This document shows, in pieces, positions 17,592 to 26,895 of a DNA stretch of 64,000 bases. The stretch is taken from contig CAIKKY010000007.1 in assembly GCA_903828145.1 (NCBI GenBank), positions 372,001 through 436,000 of the forward strand, given 5' to 3'. The notes beneath the pieces are model-generated. The model searched no databases. It had not been told where the DNA came from and saw only the letters and a list, made by a program, of their open reading frames with translations. Position 1 is the stretch's first letter. Each line of letters begins with the position of its first letter. The stretch comes from an uncultured Hyphomicrobiales bacterium (GTDB lineage Bacteria; Pseudomonadota; Alphaproteobacteria; Rhizobiales; Devosiaceae). A program made the position numbers and the translations under genes.

Positions 17592-19123
17592 GTCCCGGCC
17601 AGCCGCCGGACATCATCCGCGTTGCGTTTTCCTCGCCTCAGCAGAAACGCCAGCACTGCAAACAGCCCCAAGGCGAGCACAAACGGCCCCTCACCCCATA
17701 CGGCATAGGGCGGCGGCGCGATCTTGCCCGGCAGGCTGAAATCCAGCACCGCAGCCGTGAGCGGCGGCAGCTGCCCGGTGATCCGGCCGAGGGCGTCGGT
17801 GACAAAGCTCACGCCCGAATTGGCCGGCCGCACCAGAGGCATCCCGGTTTCCACCGCCCGCAACCGCGCCTGGTGTGCATGTTGTTCGGGCCCCACCGAT
17901 CCATCAAACCACGCATCATTGGTGACATTGAGCATAAAGGCCGCGTCCGCGACCGGCCCGACATCGCCCGGAAAAATCGCTTCGTAGCAGACGAGGGCCA
18001 GGAAGGGCGGCAGGCCCGCCACCTGCATCAGGCGGCTGTTGGTGCCGGGTGCCCAGCCATTGGTGCCCGGCACAAACTGGTTGATGCCGAGCTGACGCCA
18101 GAAATCCGGATAGGGCAGGTATTCGCCAAAGGGCACGAGGTGCACCTTGTCATAGCTGGCCACCACACCGCCCCCGCGCCGGATGGCGAGGATGGAATTG
18201 TACCCCGGATTATCGGGGATGACCTGCCCATCGGGCCCCAGCGGGTCGCGCGGCGCGCCGGTGAGCAAGGTCGTGCGTTCGGGCAGCATCGCGCCGATCT
18301 GCTGCAGCCCGGTCTGGTAGCGCGTCAGGAAGAACGGAAACACCGATTCCGGCCACAGCAGCAGATCGATCTGGTCGAGCCCGGGTGCCGACAGCGCGGT
18401 CAGCTTGCCGATGATGCTGGCGGGGTCGTCAGCGGACCAATCGGCATGATCGAGGATCATCGGCTGCACCAGCCGCACCGCAAGGGCGGTATCGGGCGGC
18501 AATGGCGTTGTCGCCAGCCGCCAGGTTCCAAACCCGACCTGCGCGCCGAGCGCGAGCACCGCCAGCGCGATGGGCCACACCCGCCGCTCGATGAGCAGCG
18601 CCGGGGTGAACCCGATGAGTAGCGCCAGAAGCGTCAGCCCATAGGGGCCAATCACCGCATCCAGCTGCATCAAACTGTCGGTGCCGGTCAGCGCATAGCC
18701 AACAAGGTTGAACGGAAACCCGGTAAACAGATGTCCGCGCGCCCATTCGGCCACCGCGAGCGCACCAGCCAGCAGAACGATCCGGCCCGGTCCTTTGGGC
18801 CAGACGAGCGCCGCAACGCCGCCCGCCACGCCCCAGAACAGCGCCAGCAGCGCCGCCAGCGCCAGAACGGCGAAGGGCATCAGCAGCAGAAATTCGCCGC
18901 CCTGCTGGATAAACGCCGCGCCCAGCCAATGGAGGGTGAGTGTGAAATATCCGAGCGCAAACGCGGCACTGACAAGAAACCCGGAGCGGAACCGGCCGCC
19001 CGGCCTTTCGGCGTCCATCCCGTCAAAGGCGAGCACCAGCACCGGTAGGCCGATAAACAGCGCCGGCAGTATGAACCAGGGCGAAGCAGACAAGCCGGCA
19101 ACAGCACCGGCCAGCGCCAGCAC
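17588..19123 (-). CDS. lnt: Apolipoprotein N-acyltransferase
   Basis: A protein of about 511 residues. N-terminal hydrophobic segments are followed by a nitrilase-like CN-hydrolase domain with the catalytic Glu ([11 protein letters not shown]), Lys ([14 protein letters not shown]) and Cys ([10 protein letters not shown]), then a final transmembrane helix. Lnt adds the third acyl chain to lipoproteins in the inner membrane. The GTG at 19123 is the first usual start, but in-frame codons upstream encode LGALRGWRRAL, which resembles the family N-terminus; only a CTG near the tlyC stop could initiate there, so the true start is uncertain. Confidence 0.93.
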   Translation of the reverse strand: MLALAGAVAGLSASPWFILPALFIGLPVLVLAFDGMDAERPGGRFRSGFLVSAAFALGYFTLTLHWLGAAFIQQGGEFLLLMPFAVLALAALLALFWGVAGGVAALVWPKGPGRIVLLAGALAVAEWARGHLFTGFPFNLVGYALTGTDSLMQLDAVIGPYGLTLLALLIGFTPALLIERRVWPIALAVLALGAQVGFGTWRLATTPLPPDTALAVRLVQPMILDHADWSADDPASIIGKLTALSAPGLDQIDLLLWPESVFPFFLTRYQTGLQQIGAMLPERTTLLTGAPRDPLGPDGQVIPDNPGYNSILAIRRGGGVVASYDKVHLVPFGEYLPYPDFWRQLGINQFVPGTNGWAPGTNSRLMQVAGLPPFLALVCYEAIFPGDVGPVADAAFMLNVTNDAWFDGSVGPEQHAHQARLRAVETGMPLVRPANSGVSFVTDALGRITGQLPPLTAAVLDFSLPGKIAPPPYAVWGEGPFVLALGLFAVLAFLLRRGKRNADDVRRLAGT

Positions 19124-19182
19124 GAGGGCGCGCCGCCATCCGCGGAGCGCCCCGAGCCGCGCCGCCTGTTCACCAAGCGTGC

Positions 19183-20202
19183 TCAGTTGGCGTTGGCCTT
19201 GGGCAGATGGCCGGGCCGTGGCTTGGGCTGCTTCGCGCGTTTGATCTTCACCCGCTTGATCTGGCGGCTGTCGGCCTGCAGCACTTCAAACTCGAAGCCC
19301 TTCACGCCCTGCACGATTTCGCCCTTCACCGGCACATGCCCGGCCAGTTCGAACACCAGCCCGCCCAGCGTATCCACTTCGTCGGCATGGCTGCCGGGGT
19401 CGAAATCCGGCCCGATCACCTGCCGCACTTCGGCCAGCTCGGCGCGTGCCGAGGCGAGGAAGACGTTGGAATTGACCTTGCGCACCAGCGCGACGTTATC
19501 ATCGTGCTCGTCTTCGATTTCACCGACCACGGCTTCCAGCAGATCTTCGATGGTCACCAGACCGTCGGTGCCGCCATATTCGTCGATGACCACCGCCATA
19601 TGCACGCGCCTCAGCTGCATCTGCTGCAAGAGGTCGCCCACCGGCATCAGCGGCGGCACAAACAGCACCTGCCGCACGATTTCGAGTTTGCCAATTTTCT
19701 GTTTGAGCGGGGTGGAGACCAACTTCACCGGCAGGGCGGCTTCCGGGTCGGTCACCGGCTCGGTAATGCGCCGCAGCGCATCCTTCACGTGGATGAAGCC
19801 CGTGATATTGTCGAGACTCTCATCATAGATCGGCATGCGCGAGTGCCCGACCAGCCGGAACCGCCCGACAAGCGCCGCCAGCGTTTCACCTGCTTCGGCG
19901 GCCACGATATCGGCGCGCGGCACCATCACGTCCTCGACGCGCTTTTCGCCGAGTTCCAGCACGTTTTTGAGAATCACGCGCTCAGACTGCGTGAAATCAG
20001 CGGTCTCGCCGCTGTTCTCGCTTTCGAGCGCCACTTCCAGATCGTCGCGCAGCGACATGGTTCTTAGCGCCAGAAGACCCTTCAGGCGCGTCCACAACCC
20101 TGGCCCCCGCGCAGGCGTGGGGGCGGGACTAGAAGGAGGCTCGGTTTGCGCTTTGGCAGCACGGCGTTGCGGCTGCGGCGCGGCGGAATCAGATTCGCTC
20201 AT
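19183..20202 (-). CDS. CorC/HlyC (TlyC)-type CBS-domain protein
   Basis: A 339-residue cytoplasmic protein with a Pro/Ala-rich N-terminus, two CBS domains (VMVPRADIVAAEAGE through FIHVKDALR, and the second around MAVVIDEYGGTDGLVTIEDL), and a C-terminal CorC/HlyC transporter-associated domain. It lacks the membrane-embedded DUF21 domain of larger relatives. Such proteins are linked to magnesium and cobalt homeostasis, often as partners of ion transporters. The older name hemolysin C is misleading. It follows ybeY and precedes lnt, the usual ybeY-corC-lnt order. Confidence 0.9.
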   Translation of the reverse strand: MSESDSAAPQPQRRAAKAQTEPPSSPAPTPARGPGLWTRLKGLLALRTMSLRDDLEVALESENSGETADFTQSERVILKNVLELGEKRVEDVMVPRADIVAAEAGETLAALVGRFRLVGHSRMPIYDESLDNITGFIHVKDALRRITEPVTDPEAALPVKLVSTPLKQKIGKLEIVRQVLFVPPLMPVGDLLQQMQLRRVHMAVVIDEYGGTDGLVTIEDLLEAVVGEIEDEHDDNVALVRKVNSNVFLASARAELAEVRQVIGPDFDPGSHADEVDTLGGLVFELAGHVPVKGEIVQGVKGFEFEVLQADSRQIKRVKIKRAKQPKPRPGHLPKANAN

Positions 20203-20209
20203 TATCCAT

Positions 20210-20223
20210 GGCCCAATTGGGCC
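20210..20223. repeat. Perfect 14 bp palindrome just before the tlyC/corC start
   Basis: GGCCCAATTGGGCC lies eight bases before the ATG of the CBS-domain gene, where a ribosome-binding site would be expected. As RNA it could fold into a 5 bp stem with an AAUU loop; as DNA it is a perfect operator-like palindrome. No clear Shine-Dalgarno sequence is visible. Confidence 0.5.
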
Positions 20224-20246
20224 GTCTCGTTAATCAAAAAACCAAT

Positions 20247-20720
20247 CTAGTCGTCAGCGTAGGGATCGGCAATGCCGAGACTGGCGAGGATTCGCGTTTC
20301 CAGGCTTTCCATACGCTCGGCCTCATCGTCCTCGATGTGGTCATGGCCTAAAAGGTGCAGAAATCCGTGCACCACCAGATGGGTGAAATGGTCGGCAAAG
20401 CTGATGCCCATCTCGTCGGCTTCGCGCACCACGGTTTCGCGCGCCAGTGAGATATCGCCCAACAGGCCGCTGACCGGTCCGAAGGGCTCGATCTGCGGAA
20501 AGCTCAGCACATTGGTGGATTTGTCGATGTCGCGCCATTCGCGATTGAGGTCGCGCTGCTCGGCATCATCGGTCAGCAGCACCGAGAGTTCGGTCACGCC
20601 CGTGACCTTCGCGCCCGATTGTTTCAGCGCCTCGCGGATGGCGATTTCGGCCCGCTCGGTCAGCCCTTCGGGCCAGCCTTCGGCATTGGTCGCAATATCA
20701 ATGAGAAAGGGAGCGGACAT
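20247..20720 (-). CDS. ybeY: Endoribonuclease YbeY (16S rRNA maturation)
   Basis: A 157-residue zinc-dependent endoribonuclease. The metal site is the HGFLHLLGHDH motif, with H118, H122 and H128. YbeY matures the 3' end of 16S rRNA and takes part in ribosome quality control. The start codon overlaps the phoH stop by one base, so the two are co-translated as in many bacteria. Confidence 0.96.
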   Translation of the reverse strand: MSAPFLIDIATNAEGWPEGLTERAEIAIREALKQSGAKVTGVTELSVLLTDDAEQRDLNREWRDIDKSTNVLSFPQIEPFGPVSGLLGDISLARETVVREADEMGISFADHFTHLVVHGFLHLLGHDHIEDDEAERMESLETRILASLGIADPYADD

Positions 20721-21748
20721 CAGGCCTTGGTCTGCGCGTCGATACGTTTTTGGGCGTCGGCCTCATAGGCGCGCACGATACGCCCCACCAGAGCGTGGCG
20801 CACCACGTCCTTGTCGTTGAACCGCGAAATATGCACGCCCTCGACACCATCGAGCAGGCGCACGGCTTCGATCAGTCCGGATTGCTCGCCGCGCGGCAGA
20901 TCAACCTGGGTCGGGTCGCCGGTGACGATCATCTTTGAGTTCTCACCCAGCCGGGTGAGGAACATCTTCATCTGCATCGATGTGGTGTTCTGCGCCTCAT
21001 CGAGAATGACCACGGCATTGGCCAGCGTGCGGCCGCGCATGAAAGCGAGCGGCGCAACTTCGATCATGCCCGAAGTAATGCAGCGCTCCACATGTTCGGG
21101 GCGCATCATGTCGTAGAGCGCGTCGTAGAGCGGGCGGAGATAGGGGTCCACCTTCTCCTTCATGTCGCCGGGCAGGAAGCCGAGGCGCTCGCCCGCTTCA
21201 ACGGCGGGACGGCTGAGGATGATGCGGTTGATATCGCCGCGCTCCAGCAGCGTTGCGGCATGCGCCACCGCGAGATAGGTCTTGCCGGTACCCGCCGGAC
21301 CCACGCCGAAGATCAGCTCAGAGCGGTCCATGGCGCGCATATAGGCGTCCTGCGCCGGCGTGCGCGCCACAATCGTGGCCTTGCGGGTGGCGATCTGCGC
21401 CATGCGGACCCGACCCTTCTTCTCGAAGGTCGGCAGGGTGAGCTGGCTGTCTTCCATGTCGATCATGCGGATCACGCTGTCCACGCTGCCGATATCGACC
21501 GCCTGGCCATCTTCGAGCATGGCGTAGAGCGATTCGAGCACGCGCCGGGCCTGATCGACGGCCGAGGGGCCGCCCTTCAGCATCACGTGGTTGCCCCGGG
21601 GCGAGGCCTGCACCTTGAGGCGCTGTTCGATAAGAGCGAGGTTCTGGTCGAAATCGCCGTAAAGCTGCGCGGCGAGGCGATTATCTTCAAAGGCGAGTTC
21701 AAGCTGTGAGGCGTGGGAATCGGTCGTCGGCGAAACGTACCTGCTCAA
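20720..21748 (-). CDS. PhoH-family ATPase (PhoH-like)
   Basis: A 342-residue PhoH-like protein with an N-terminal KH-like segment (about residues 30-80) and a P-loop NTPase domain. Walker A is GPAGTGKT (150-157) and Walker B is in VVILDEAQN. PhoH-like proteins are ATPases linked to RNA metabolism and are genetically tied to ybeY. Here phoH is five bases after miaB and overlaps ybeY, consistent with a miaB-phoH-ybeY RNA-maturation operon. Confidence 0.93.
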   Translation of the reverse strand: MSRYVSPTTDSHASQLELAFEDNRLAAQLYGDFDQNLALIEQRLKVQASPRGNHVMLKGGPSAVDQARRVLESLYAMLEDGQAVDIGSVDSVIRMIDMEDSQLTLPTFEKKGRVRMAQIATRKATIVARTPAQDAYMRAMDRSELIFGVGPAGTGKTYLAVAHAATLLERGDINRIILSRPAVEAGERLGFLPGDMKEKVDPYLRPLYDALYDMMRPEHVERCITSGMIEVAPLAFMRGRTLANAVVILDEAQNTTSMQMKMFLTRLGENSKMIVTGDPTQVDLPRGEQSGLIEAVRLLDGVEGVHISRFNDKDVVRHALVGRIVRAYEADAQKRIDAQTKA

Positions 21749-21753
21749 CTCTC

Positions 21754-23184
21754 TCAGGCTCCTTGTGCGGCACCCGCGGATGGGGGCGTCCGACCATCAG
21801 ATAAACCGAGGCTAACAGAGTTCGGTTCCGATTCCGTGACAATTTCGCCTTTCAGCGAATTATTTCCCACAGCGACAATCCGCACCGGCAGGATCTGGCC
21901 GATCAGCCGCGTCGGTCCATCCATGTGCACCGCCTGCAGATAGGGCGAGCGCCCGCCCACCTGTCCGGCATTGCGGCCGGGCTTCTCGATCAGCACCGGC
22001 AGCACCTTGCCCACGCAGGATTGCGCGAAGTCGCGCGTGTGTTCGGCAATCAGCGCATTGAGCTGCGCCAGCCGATCAACCTTCACGGCCTCATCGATCT
22101 GGTCGGGCAGGTCGGCCCCCGGCGTACCCGGCCGCATCGAATATTTGAAGGTGAAGGCCGAGGCGTATCTCACCGTGCGGACGAGGTTGAGCGTGTCCTC
22201 GAAATCGGCATCGGTTTCGCCGGGAAAGCCGACGATGAAATCGCCCGAGAGCGCCAGGTCGGGCCGCGCGTCGCGGATGCGGGCAATAATCTCGTGATAC
22301 TGCCGGGTGGTGTGCCGACGGTTCATGGCCTTCAGAATCCGGTCTGAGCCCGATTGCACTGGCAGATGCAGATAGGGCATCAGGGCCGGCAGATCGCGGT
22401 GCGCCTCAATCAGCGCGTCGCTCATGTCGAGCGGGTGCGAGGTCGTGTAGCGGATGCGGGCAATGCCCGGAATCTCCGCCAGCCGGAAGCACAGTTCGCC
22501 GAGATCCATGCTGCGGCCCGCTGCATCAAGCCCATGGTAGGCGTTGACGTTCTGGCCGAGCAGCGTCAGTTCGCGCACTCCGGCGGCGGCGAGATTGCGC
22601 GCCTCGGTGAGCACCTGTTCCACTTTGCGGCTGGTCTCGGTGCCGCGCGTATAGGGCACCACGCAGAAGGTACAGAACTTGTCGCACCCTTCCTGCACCG
22701 TGAGGAAGGCGGTAAGCCCGCGCGCCAGCGTAACTTCCTTCTTCGCGGCCGGCAGGTGGTCGAACTTGTCCTCGGCCGGAAATTCGGTATCGACGACCTT
22801 CGCGCCATTATGCGCTCGCGCCACCAGCTCGGGCAGGCGATGATAGCTCTGCGGCCCGAACACGAGGTCCACCGCCGGAGCGCGCCGCACAATCTCTTCG
22901 CCCTCGGCCTGGGCCACGCAACCCGCAACCCCGATCATCAGGTCGCGGCCTTCGGCGCGGCGCTCCTCGCGCAGGTCCCGCAGCCGCCCCAGCTCGGAAA
23001 ACACCTTCTCCGATGCTTTTTCGCGGATATGGCAGGTATTGAGCACCACGAGATCGGCATCGAGCATGTCGGCCGTTGGCTCATAGCCATGGGGCGCCAG
23101 CGCGTCCGCCATGCGGTCGCTGTCATAGACATTCATCTGACAGCCATAGGTCTTGATGAAGAGCTTTTTGGGCGCCTGGGTCAT
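21754..23184 (-). CDS. miaB: tRNA-2-methylthio-N6-dimethylallyladenosine synthase
   Basis: A 476-residue radical-SAM methylthiotransferase. Auxiliary Fe-S cluster cysteines are C15 (TYGCQMN), C51 (LNTCHIREK) and C89 (GVAGCVAQ). The radical-SAM CxxxCxxC is C167, C171 and C174 ([10 protein letters not shown]). A C-terminal TRAM domain follows. MiaB adds the methylthio group at A37 of tRNAs reading U-starting codons. It leads the miaB-to-trmB run and is divergent from the PLP enzyme at 23290. Confidence 0.96.
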   Translation of the reverse strand: MTQAPKKLFIKTYGCQMNVYDSDRMADALAPHGYEPTADMLDADLVVLNTCHIREKASEKVFSELGRLRDLREERRAEGRDLMIGVAGCVAQAEGEEIVRRAPAVDLVFGPQSYHRLPELVARAHNGAKVVDTEFPAEDKFDHLPAAKKEVTLARGLTAFLTVQEGCDKFCTFCVVPYTRGTETSRKVEQVLTEARNLAAAGVRELTLLGQNVNAYHGLDAAGRSMDLGELCFRLAEIPGIARIRYTTSHPLDMSDALIEAHRDLPALMPYLHLPVQSGSDRILKAMNRRHTTRQYHEIIARIRDARPDLALSGDFIVGFPGETDADFEDTLNLVRTVRYASAFTFKYSMRPGTPGADLPDQIDEAVKVDRLAQLNALIAEHTRDFAQSCVGKVLPVLIEKPGRNAGQVGGRSPYLQAVHMDGPTRLIGQILPVRIVAVGNNSLKGEIVTESEPNSVSLGLSDGRTPPSAGAAQGA

Positions 23185-23289
23185 GCCCGCCCCAATACAT
23201 CAACCCACACCAAAGGGGAAGCAAAACGGGCTTTGCCGGAGTTGTCATCCCCCTTGTCCGGGGGCAGGGTGAGCCAAAGGGAGTTTGAC

Positions 23290-24489
23290 ATGACCAAGAG
23301 CCCATCGTTCGAAACCATGGCGATCCACGGCGGCGAGGGCGAACGCCACATTGGCGATCCGGTTACGCCTGCGCCCGTGCTCTCCACCACCTATTTCACC
23401 CACCCCGATGCCGTGGGCTTCTCGGCCACGGACCTCAAGGCCGATGCCCCGCATTTTTACACGCGCTGGAGCAACCCCACGCTCGATCTTCTCGAGCAGC
23501 GGCTGGCCCTGCTCGAAGGCGGCGAGGCGGCCGTTTCCTTCGCCTCGGGCATGGCCGCGATCACCGGCTTGTTCTCCACCCGCCTGTCGGCAGGCGATCA
23601 CCTCGTTCTGGCCGATGTCTGCTACGCCGGTGTGGCCGAATATGTGCATCATCATCTGCCCCGGCAGGGGGTGAGCGTGTCGATTGTCGATGCCTCAAAC
23701 CCGGTTGAGGTGGCGGCGGCGCTGCGCCCCAACACGCGGCTGGTGCATATCGAAACCCCGGCCAACCCGATCCTCAAACTCACCGATATCGCGGCCATTG
23801 CCGAACTGGCCCATGGCGCCGGGGCCGAACTCTCGGTCGATTCGACGATTGCCACCCCCATGGGCACCAATCCGCTGGCGCTCGGGGCCGATTACGTCTG
23901 CCACTCGCTGACCAAATATCTCTGCGGCCATGGCGATGCGCTTGGCGGTGCCGTGATCGGCGCGCGCGCCCGGCTCGATGCCCTGCGCAAGGAAGCGCTG
24001 ATCCATGGCGGCGCGGTGCTTTCGCCCTTTTCGGCTTACCTGATCCTGCGCGGCATGGAGACACTCCCGCTGCGCATGGAAAAGCATCAGGCCAATGCCG
24101 CGGCGCTGGCCGCGTTTTTCGAAAGCCATCCCGCGGTGAGCCGCGTCAACTGGCCCGGTCTCGCCAGCCACCCGCAGGCCGATCTCGCGCGCCGCCAGAT
24201 GCGCAATTTCTCGGGGCTCATGAGCTTTGTGGTCAAGGGCGATCCGCTCGTCCTGGCGCGCCGCATGGCTGATTCCTTACACACCGTGAGCTATGCGGTG
24301 TCGCTGGGCAAAACCAAGACGCTGGCGTTTTTCATCGGCACCGACGATTTGCTGCGCTCTTCCTACCGCCTCACCGGAAGACCGGCCGAGGCCTACCGCG
24401 CCTATGCCGGCGACGGGGTGTTCCGCGTCTCGGTGGGCCTCGAATCCATCGAGGACATCATCACCGATTTCGCCCGCGTTCTGGGTTAG
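23290..24489 (+). CDS. PLP-dependent trans-sulfuration family enzyme (Cys/Met metabolism)
   Basis: A 399-residue fold-type I enzyme of the cystathionine synthase/lyase family. The PLP lysine is K209 in CHSLTKYLCGHGDALGGA; the phosphate-binding SFASGMAA and TPANP motifs are also present. Members include cystathionine gamma-synthase, cystathionine beta- or gamma-lyase and methionine gamma-lyase, which I cannot separate by eye. The ATG at 23290 has AAAGGGAG upstream; the longer ORF is an antisense extension over miaB. It is the only plus-strand gene in the mutS-to-trmB block, and its stop shares a TTAG with the convergent plsC stop. Confidence 0.85.
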   Translation: MTKSPSFETMAIHGGEGERHIGDPVTPAPVLSTTYFTHPDAVGFSATDLKADAPHFYTRWSNPTLDLLEQRLALLEGGEAAVSFASGMAAITGLFSTRLSAGDHLVLADVCYAGVAEYVHHHLPRQGVSVSIVDASNPVEVAAALRPNTRLVHIETPANPILKLTDIAAIAELAHGAGAELSVDSTIATPMGTNPLALGADYVCHSLTKYLCGHGDALGGAVIGARARLDALRKEALIHGGAVLSPFSAYLILRGMETLPLRMEKHQANAAALAAFFESHPAVSRVNWPGLASHPQADLARRQMRNFSGLMSFVVKGDPLVLARRMADSLHTVSYAVSLGKTKTLAFFIGTDDLLRSSYRLTGRPAEAYRAYAGDGVFRVSVGLESIEDIITDFARVLG

Positions 24490-25292
24490 GCCGCGCCGGT
24501 CACTTCGGGCAGCGGCAGCCCGCGGTTCAGCGCCACCAGCATGCGCCGCACCTCGACTTCGGCCTCTTTCGCCACCGTCTTGCGGTCGGCCGAAGGATCG
24601 AGCAGACGCGGCGCGCCGAAGGCGAGGGTGACTTCGCGCGTGCCGCCCGTCAAAATCTCGCGGATATTCTGCCCAACGGATTTCGATTTGATCCACGAAA
24701 TGAAGCTGCGGTCCGTCCGCCCAACGGGCAGGCCCTGCAATTTGGTATAGGCGATGGTCAGGGGCTGGATCATCACTTCGGTCGCGCCCGCCTGCTGCAT
24801 GGCATGCTGGGCCGATCCGATAAGGGCCGACCGGAACGGCAGCACATGCGTGCCCGTATCCGATTGACCCTCGGCAAACAGCAGCACTGCCCCGCCTGAG
24901 GCGAGGCGCTGGCCCATTTCCTGGCTGGCGCGATGCGCGTCGCGGCGGTTGGTTCGATCAACAAACAGCGTGCGTTGCAGCGAGGCCATGAACCCGACGA
25001 AGAACCACTTCCGGATTTCGGCTTTCGCGACAAAGGTCACGTCGGCTTTCGAGCCGACCGCAATGATGTCGGTCCACGAAATGTGGTTGGAAACCAGCAG
25101 CGTGGGCTTATCGGTTGAGGGCGTGCCGATCACCCGCACCTTCATGCCCAGAAACAGGCACCCGCAGGTGTGAAACAGCCGCGTCGGCACGCTCCAGAAG
25201 CCGCCGAGCCGCGTGACGACGAACTGCACCGGAACCCCGATCAGCATGACCGGAATGTAGATGAAGATGAAGAACAGCGCTCTCTGGATCAT
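24486..25292 (-). CDS. plsC: 1-acyl-sn-glycerol-3-phosphate acyltransferase
   Basis: A 268-residue membrane acyltransferase that makes phosphatidic acid from lysophosphatidic acid. An N-terminal hydrophobic helix is followed by the catalytic H70-x4-D75 motif (NHISWTDI) and the FAEGQSDTG block, a variant of the usual FPEGTRS phosphate-binding motif. The start overlaps the upstream Fur-family gene by four bases. The 3' end overlaps the convergent PLP gene by four bases. Confidence 0.92.
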   Translation of the reverse strand: MIQRALFFIFIYIPVMLIGVPVQFVVTRLGGFWSVPTRLFHTCGCLFLGMKVRVIGTPSTDKPTLLVSNHISWTDIIAVGSKADVTFVAKAEIRKWFFVGFMASLQRTLFVDRTNRRDAHRASQEMGQRLASGGAVLLFAEGQSDTGTHVLPFRSALIGSAQHAMQQAGATEVMIQPLTIAYTKLQGLPVGRTDRSFISWIKSKSVGQNIREILTGGTREVTLAFGAPRLLDPSADRKTVAKEAEVEVRRMLVALNRGLPLPEVTGAA

Positions 25293-25726
25293 TTGCTTTT
25301 TTCCGGGGCGGCAATCGGCACCGCATAGAGTTCGAGCCGATGGTCGACGAGCTTGTAGCCCAGCCGCTTGGCGATAACTTCCTGAATAGCCTCGATTTCC
25401 TCGTTGCGGAACTCGATGACCCGGCCCGAGCGGATATCAATCAGGTGGTCGTGGTGCTCATCCGGCAGGGGTTCGAACCGGGCCCGCCCATCGCGGAAAT
25501 CATGCTTGGTCACAAGCCCGGCTTCTTCAAACAGGTTGAGCGTGCGGTACACCGTGGAGAGTGAAATACGCGGGTCGATGGCGCTGGCGCGCCGGTACAG
25601 CTCTTCGACATCAGGGTGATCGTCGGCGACTTCCATCACCTGCGCAATGGTGCGCCGCTGGTCGGTCATCCGCATGCCTTTTTCGGCACACTGGTCCTCG
25701 AGCGATGAAATGCCGGGTTTGCTCAT
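25289..25726 (-). CDS. Fur-family metal-responsive regulator (Mur/Fur type)
   Basis: A 145-residue Fur-family repressor. The winged-helix recognition region is ISLSTVYRTLNLFEEAGLV, followed by the metal-binding HHDHLIDI and a dimerisation domain. The C-terminal half (RVIEFRNEEIEAIQEVIA, then LVDHRLELYAVPI) closely recalls rhizobial Mur, the manganese-responsive Fur homologue, and its location between rimI and plsC matches the position I recall for mur. Whether the metal is iron or manganese cannot be read from sequence. A second, Irr-type member is at 48192. Confidence 0.85.
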   Translation of the reverse strand: MSKPGISSLEDQCAEKGMRMTDQRRTIAQVMEVADDHPDVEELYRRASAIDPRISLSTVYRTLNLFEEAGLVTKHDFRDGRARFEPLPDEHHDHLIDIRSGRVIEFRNEEIEAIQEVIAKRLGYKLVDHRLELYAVPIAAPEKSK

Positions 25727-25756
25727 GGCGTGGCCCTGCTGCTGATGCTGTTCGGG

Positions 25757-26236
25757 TTACCCAAGATCACGCGCCATGACAATAGCCGTAGCCGGACTCC
25801 CGTCGGGTCGGGGGTAATAGCCCTTGCGCTCCCCAACTTTCGTAAACCCGGTCTGGTCATAAAGCCGAACCGCCGCCGTATTATCCGCCGCGACCTCCAG
25901 CAACAGCCGCTTCGCCGGGCTCATGGCGAGATCGGCAAGCACAGCAGTGAGCAGCGCCCGGCCGATACCCTTCTTCCGCCACTTGGCATCGACGGCGATG
26001 GTGATGAGTTCGGCCTCGTCCCCGAGGTGCCGGATCATCGCGAACCCCGCGATGCGGCGCTTCGTATCGATTGCGACATAGATCGGCGTGCGGCCTTCAT
26101 CGAGAATGTACGATGAAAACTCCTCAACGCTCCAGCCGCGATAAAAGCCCTTGGCGTGCAGCCGGGCAATATCGGTCTCGTCGCCGAGCCGAGCCATTTC
26201 GATATGCAGCCCCTGCGGGGCGAGCCAGAGCTTCAT
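25757..26236 (-). CDS. rimI: Ribosomal protein S18 alanine N-acetyltransferase
   Basis: A 159-residue GNAT acetyltransferase. The acetyl-CoA loop is AKWRKKGIGRALL, followed by LEVAADNTAAVRLYDQTGFTKVGERKGYY, the RimI-type C-terminus. RimI acetylates the N-terminal alanine of ribosomal protein S18. It overlaps tsaB by four bases, the conserved tsaB-rimI pair. Confidence 0.9.
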   Translation of the reverse strand: MKLWLAPQGLHIEMARLGDETDIARLHAKGFYRGWSVEEFSSYILDEGRTPIYVAIDTKRRIAGFAMIRHLGDEAELITIAVDAKWRKKGIGRALLTAVLADLAMSPAKRLLLEVAADNTAAVRLYDQTGFTKVGERKGYYPRPDGSPATAIVMARDLG

Positions 26237-26835
26237 GTCTCCTCCCGTCGGGCGACGCGGAACCTGTCCTGCGGCTTGGCATCGGCGCCACGCACATAAA
26301 GCGCTTCGGGCGGAAAGGTGCCGGGATCAGCTGCCGCCGCAAAGCGCGCCACCAGCCCGATGTCGCAAAACGGCCCGGGCTCGACACGCAGCGCACCGGC
26401 AATCGCCAACGCGTTATCCATGGGCGTGATGCAGGGTTCCGTCTCGGCTAGTCCCGGCGCGGAAAACCGCTGCACATAGGCTTCGCCGCGCCGCGCATCC
26501 ATCAGCACGGCCAAGGGCCCGGCAGCGCCGAGCGACAGGGCCAGCAGGGTCGGCACACCCACCACCGGTACGTTGAGCGCCAACCCCAGACCACGCGCCG
26601 CGCTCAGCCCGATCCGCAGCCCGGTGAAGGAGCCGGGTCCGGTGGTCACGGCAATGCGGGTCAGATCGGCATAGCGGAGCGCGTTGCGCCCCAGCAAGTC
26701 GCCAATGGCGGGCATGAGGCGCTCGGCCTGGCCCTGTGCCATGTCTTCGATCAGCGTATCGACGCTGCCTGCGCGCAGCAGCGCAAGCTGCAGGCGCGGC
26801 GCGCCCGTATCGATGGCCAGCACGGTTTCACTCAT
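26233..26835 (-). CDS. tsaB: tRNA threonylcarbamoyladenosine biosynthesis protein TsaB
   Basis: A 200-residue ASKHA-fold protein. The family start VLAIDTGAPRLQLALL and the VTTGPGSFTGLRIGLSAARGL motif are both clear. TsaB is the scaffold partner of TsaD in making t6A at position 37 of ANN-reading tRNAs. It is slightly short at the C-terminus compared with the Escherichia coli protein, as is usual in alphaproteobacteria. It is directly coupled to rimI. Confidence 0.94.
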   Translation of the reverse strand: MSETVLAIDTGAPRLQLALLRAGSVDTLIEDMAQGQAERLMPAIGDLLGRNALRYADLTRIAVTTGPGSFTGLRIGLSAARGLGLALNVPVVGVPTLLALSLGAAGPLAVLMDARRGEAYVQRFSAPGLAETEPCITPMDNALAIAGALRVEPGPFCDIGLVARFAAAADPGTFPPEALYVRGADAKPQDRFRVARREET

Positions 26836-26895
26836 GCGGCTGGTTTAAGGGGATAGGGCCACGCTGTCACGCCCCATCACAATCGGGAGAACCCG

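Noticed and set aside
23228-23260. CCCCC/GGGGG pairing between miaB and the PLP gene
   Set aside because: A five-base stem in a low-complexity GC stretch; no T-run or conserved riboswitch features seen.
22354-23289. N-terminal extension of the PLP enzyme ORF
   Set aside because: It overlaps miaB antisense; a ribosome site and family N-terminus support the start at 23290.
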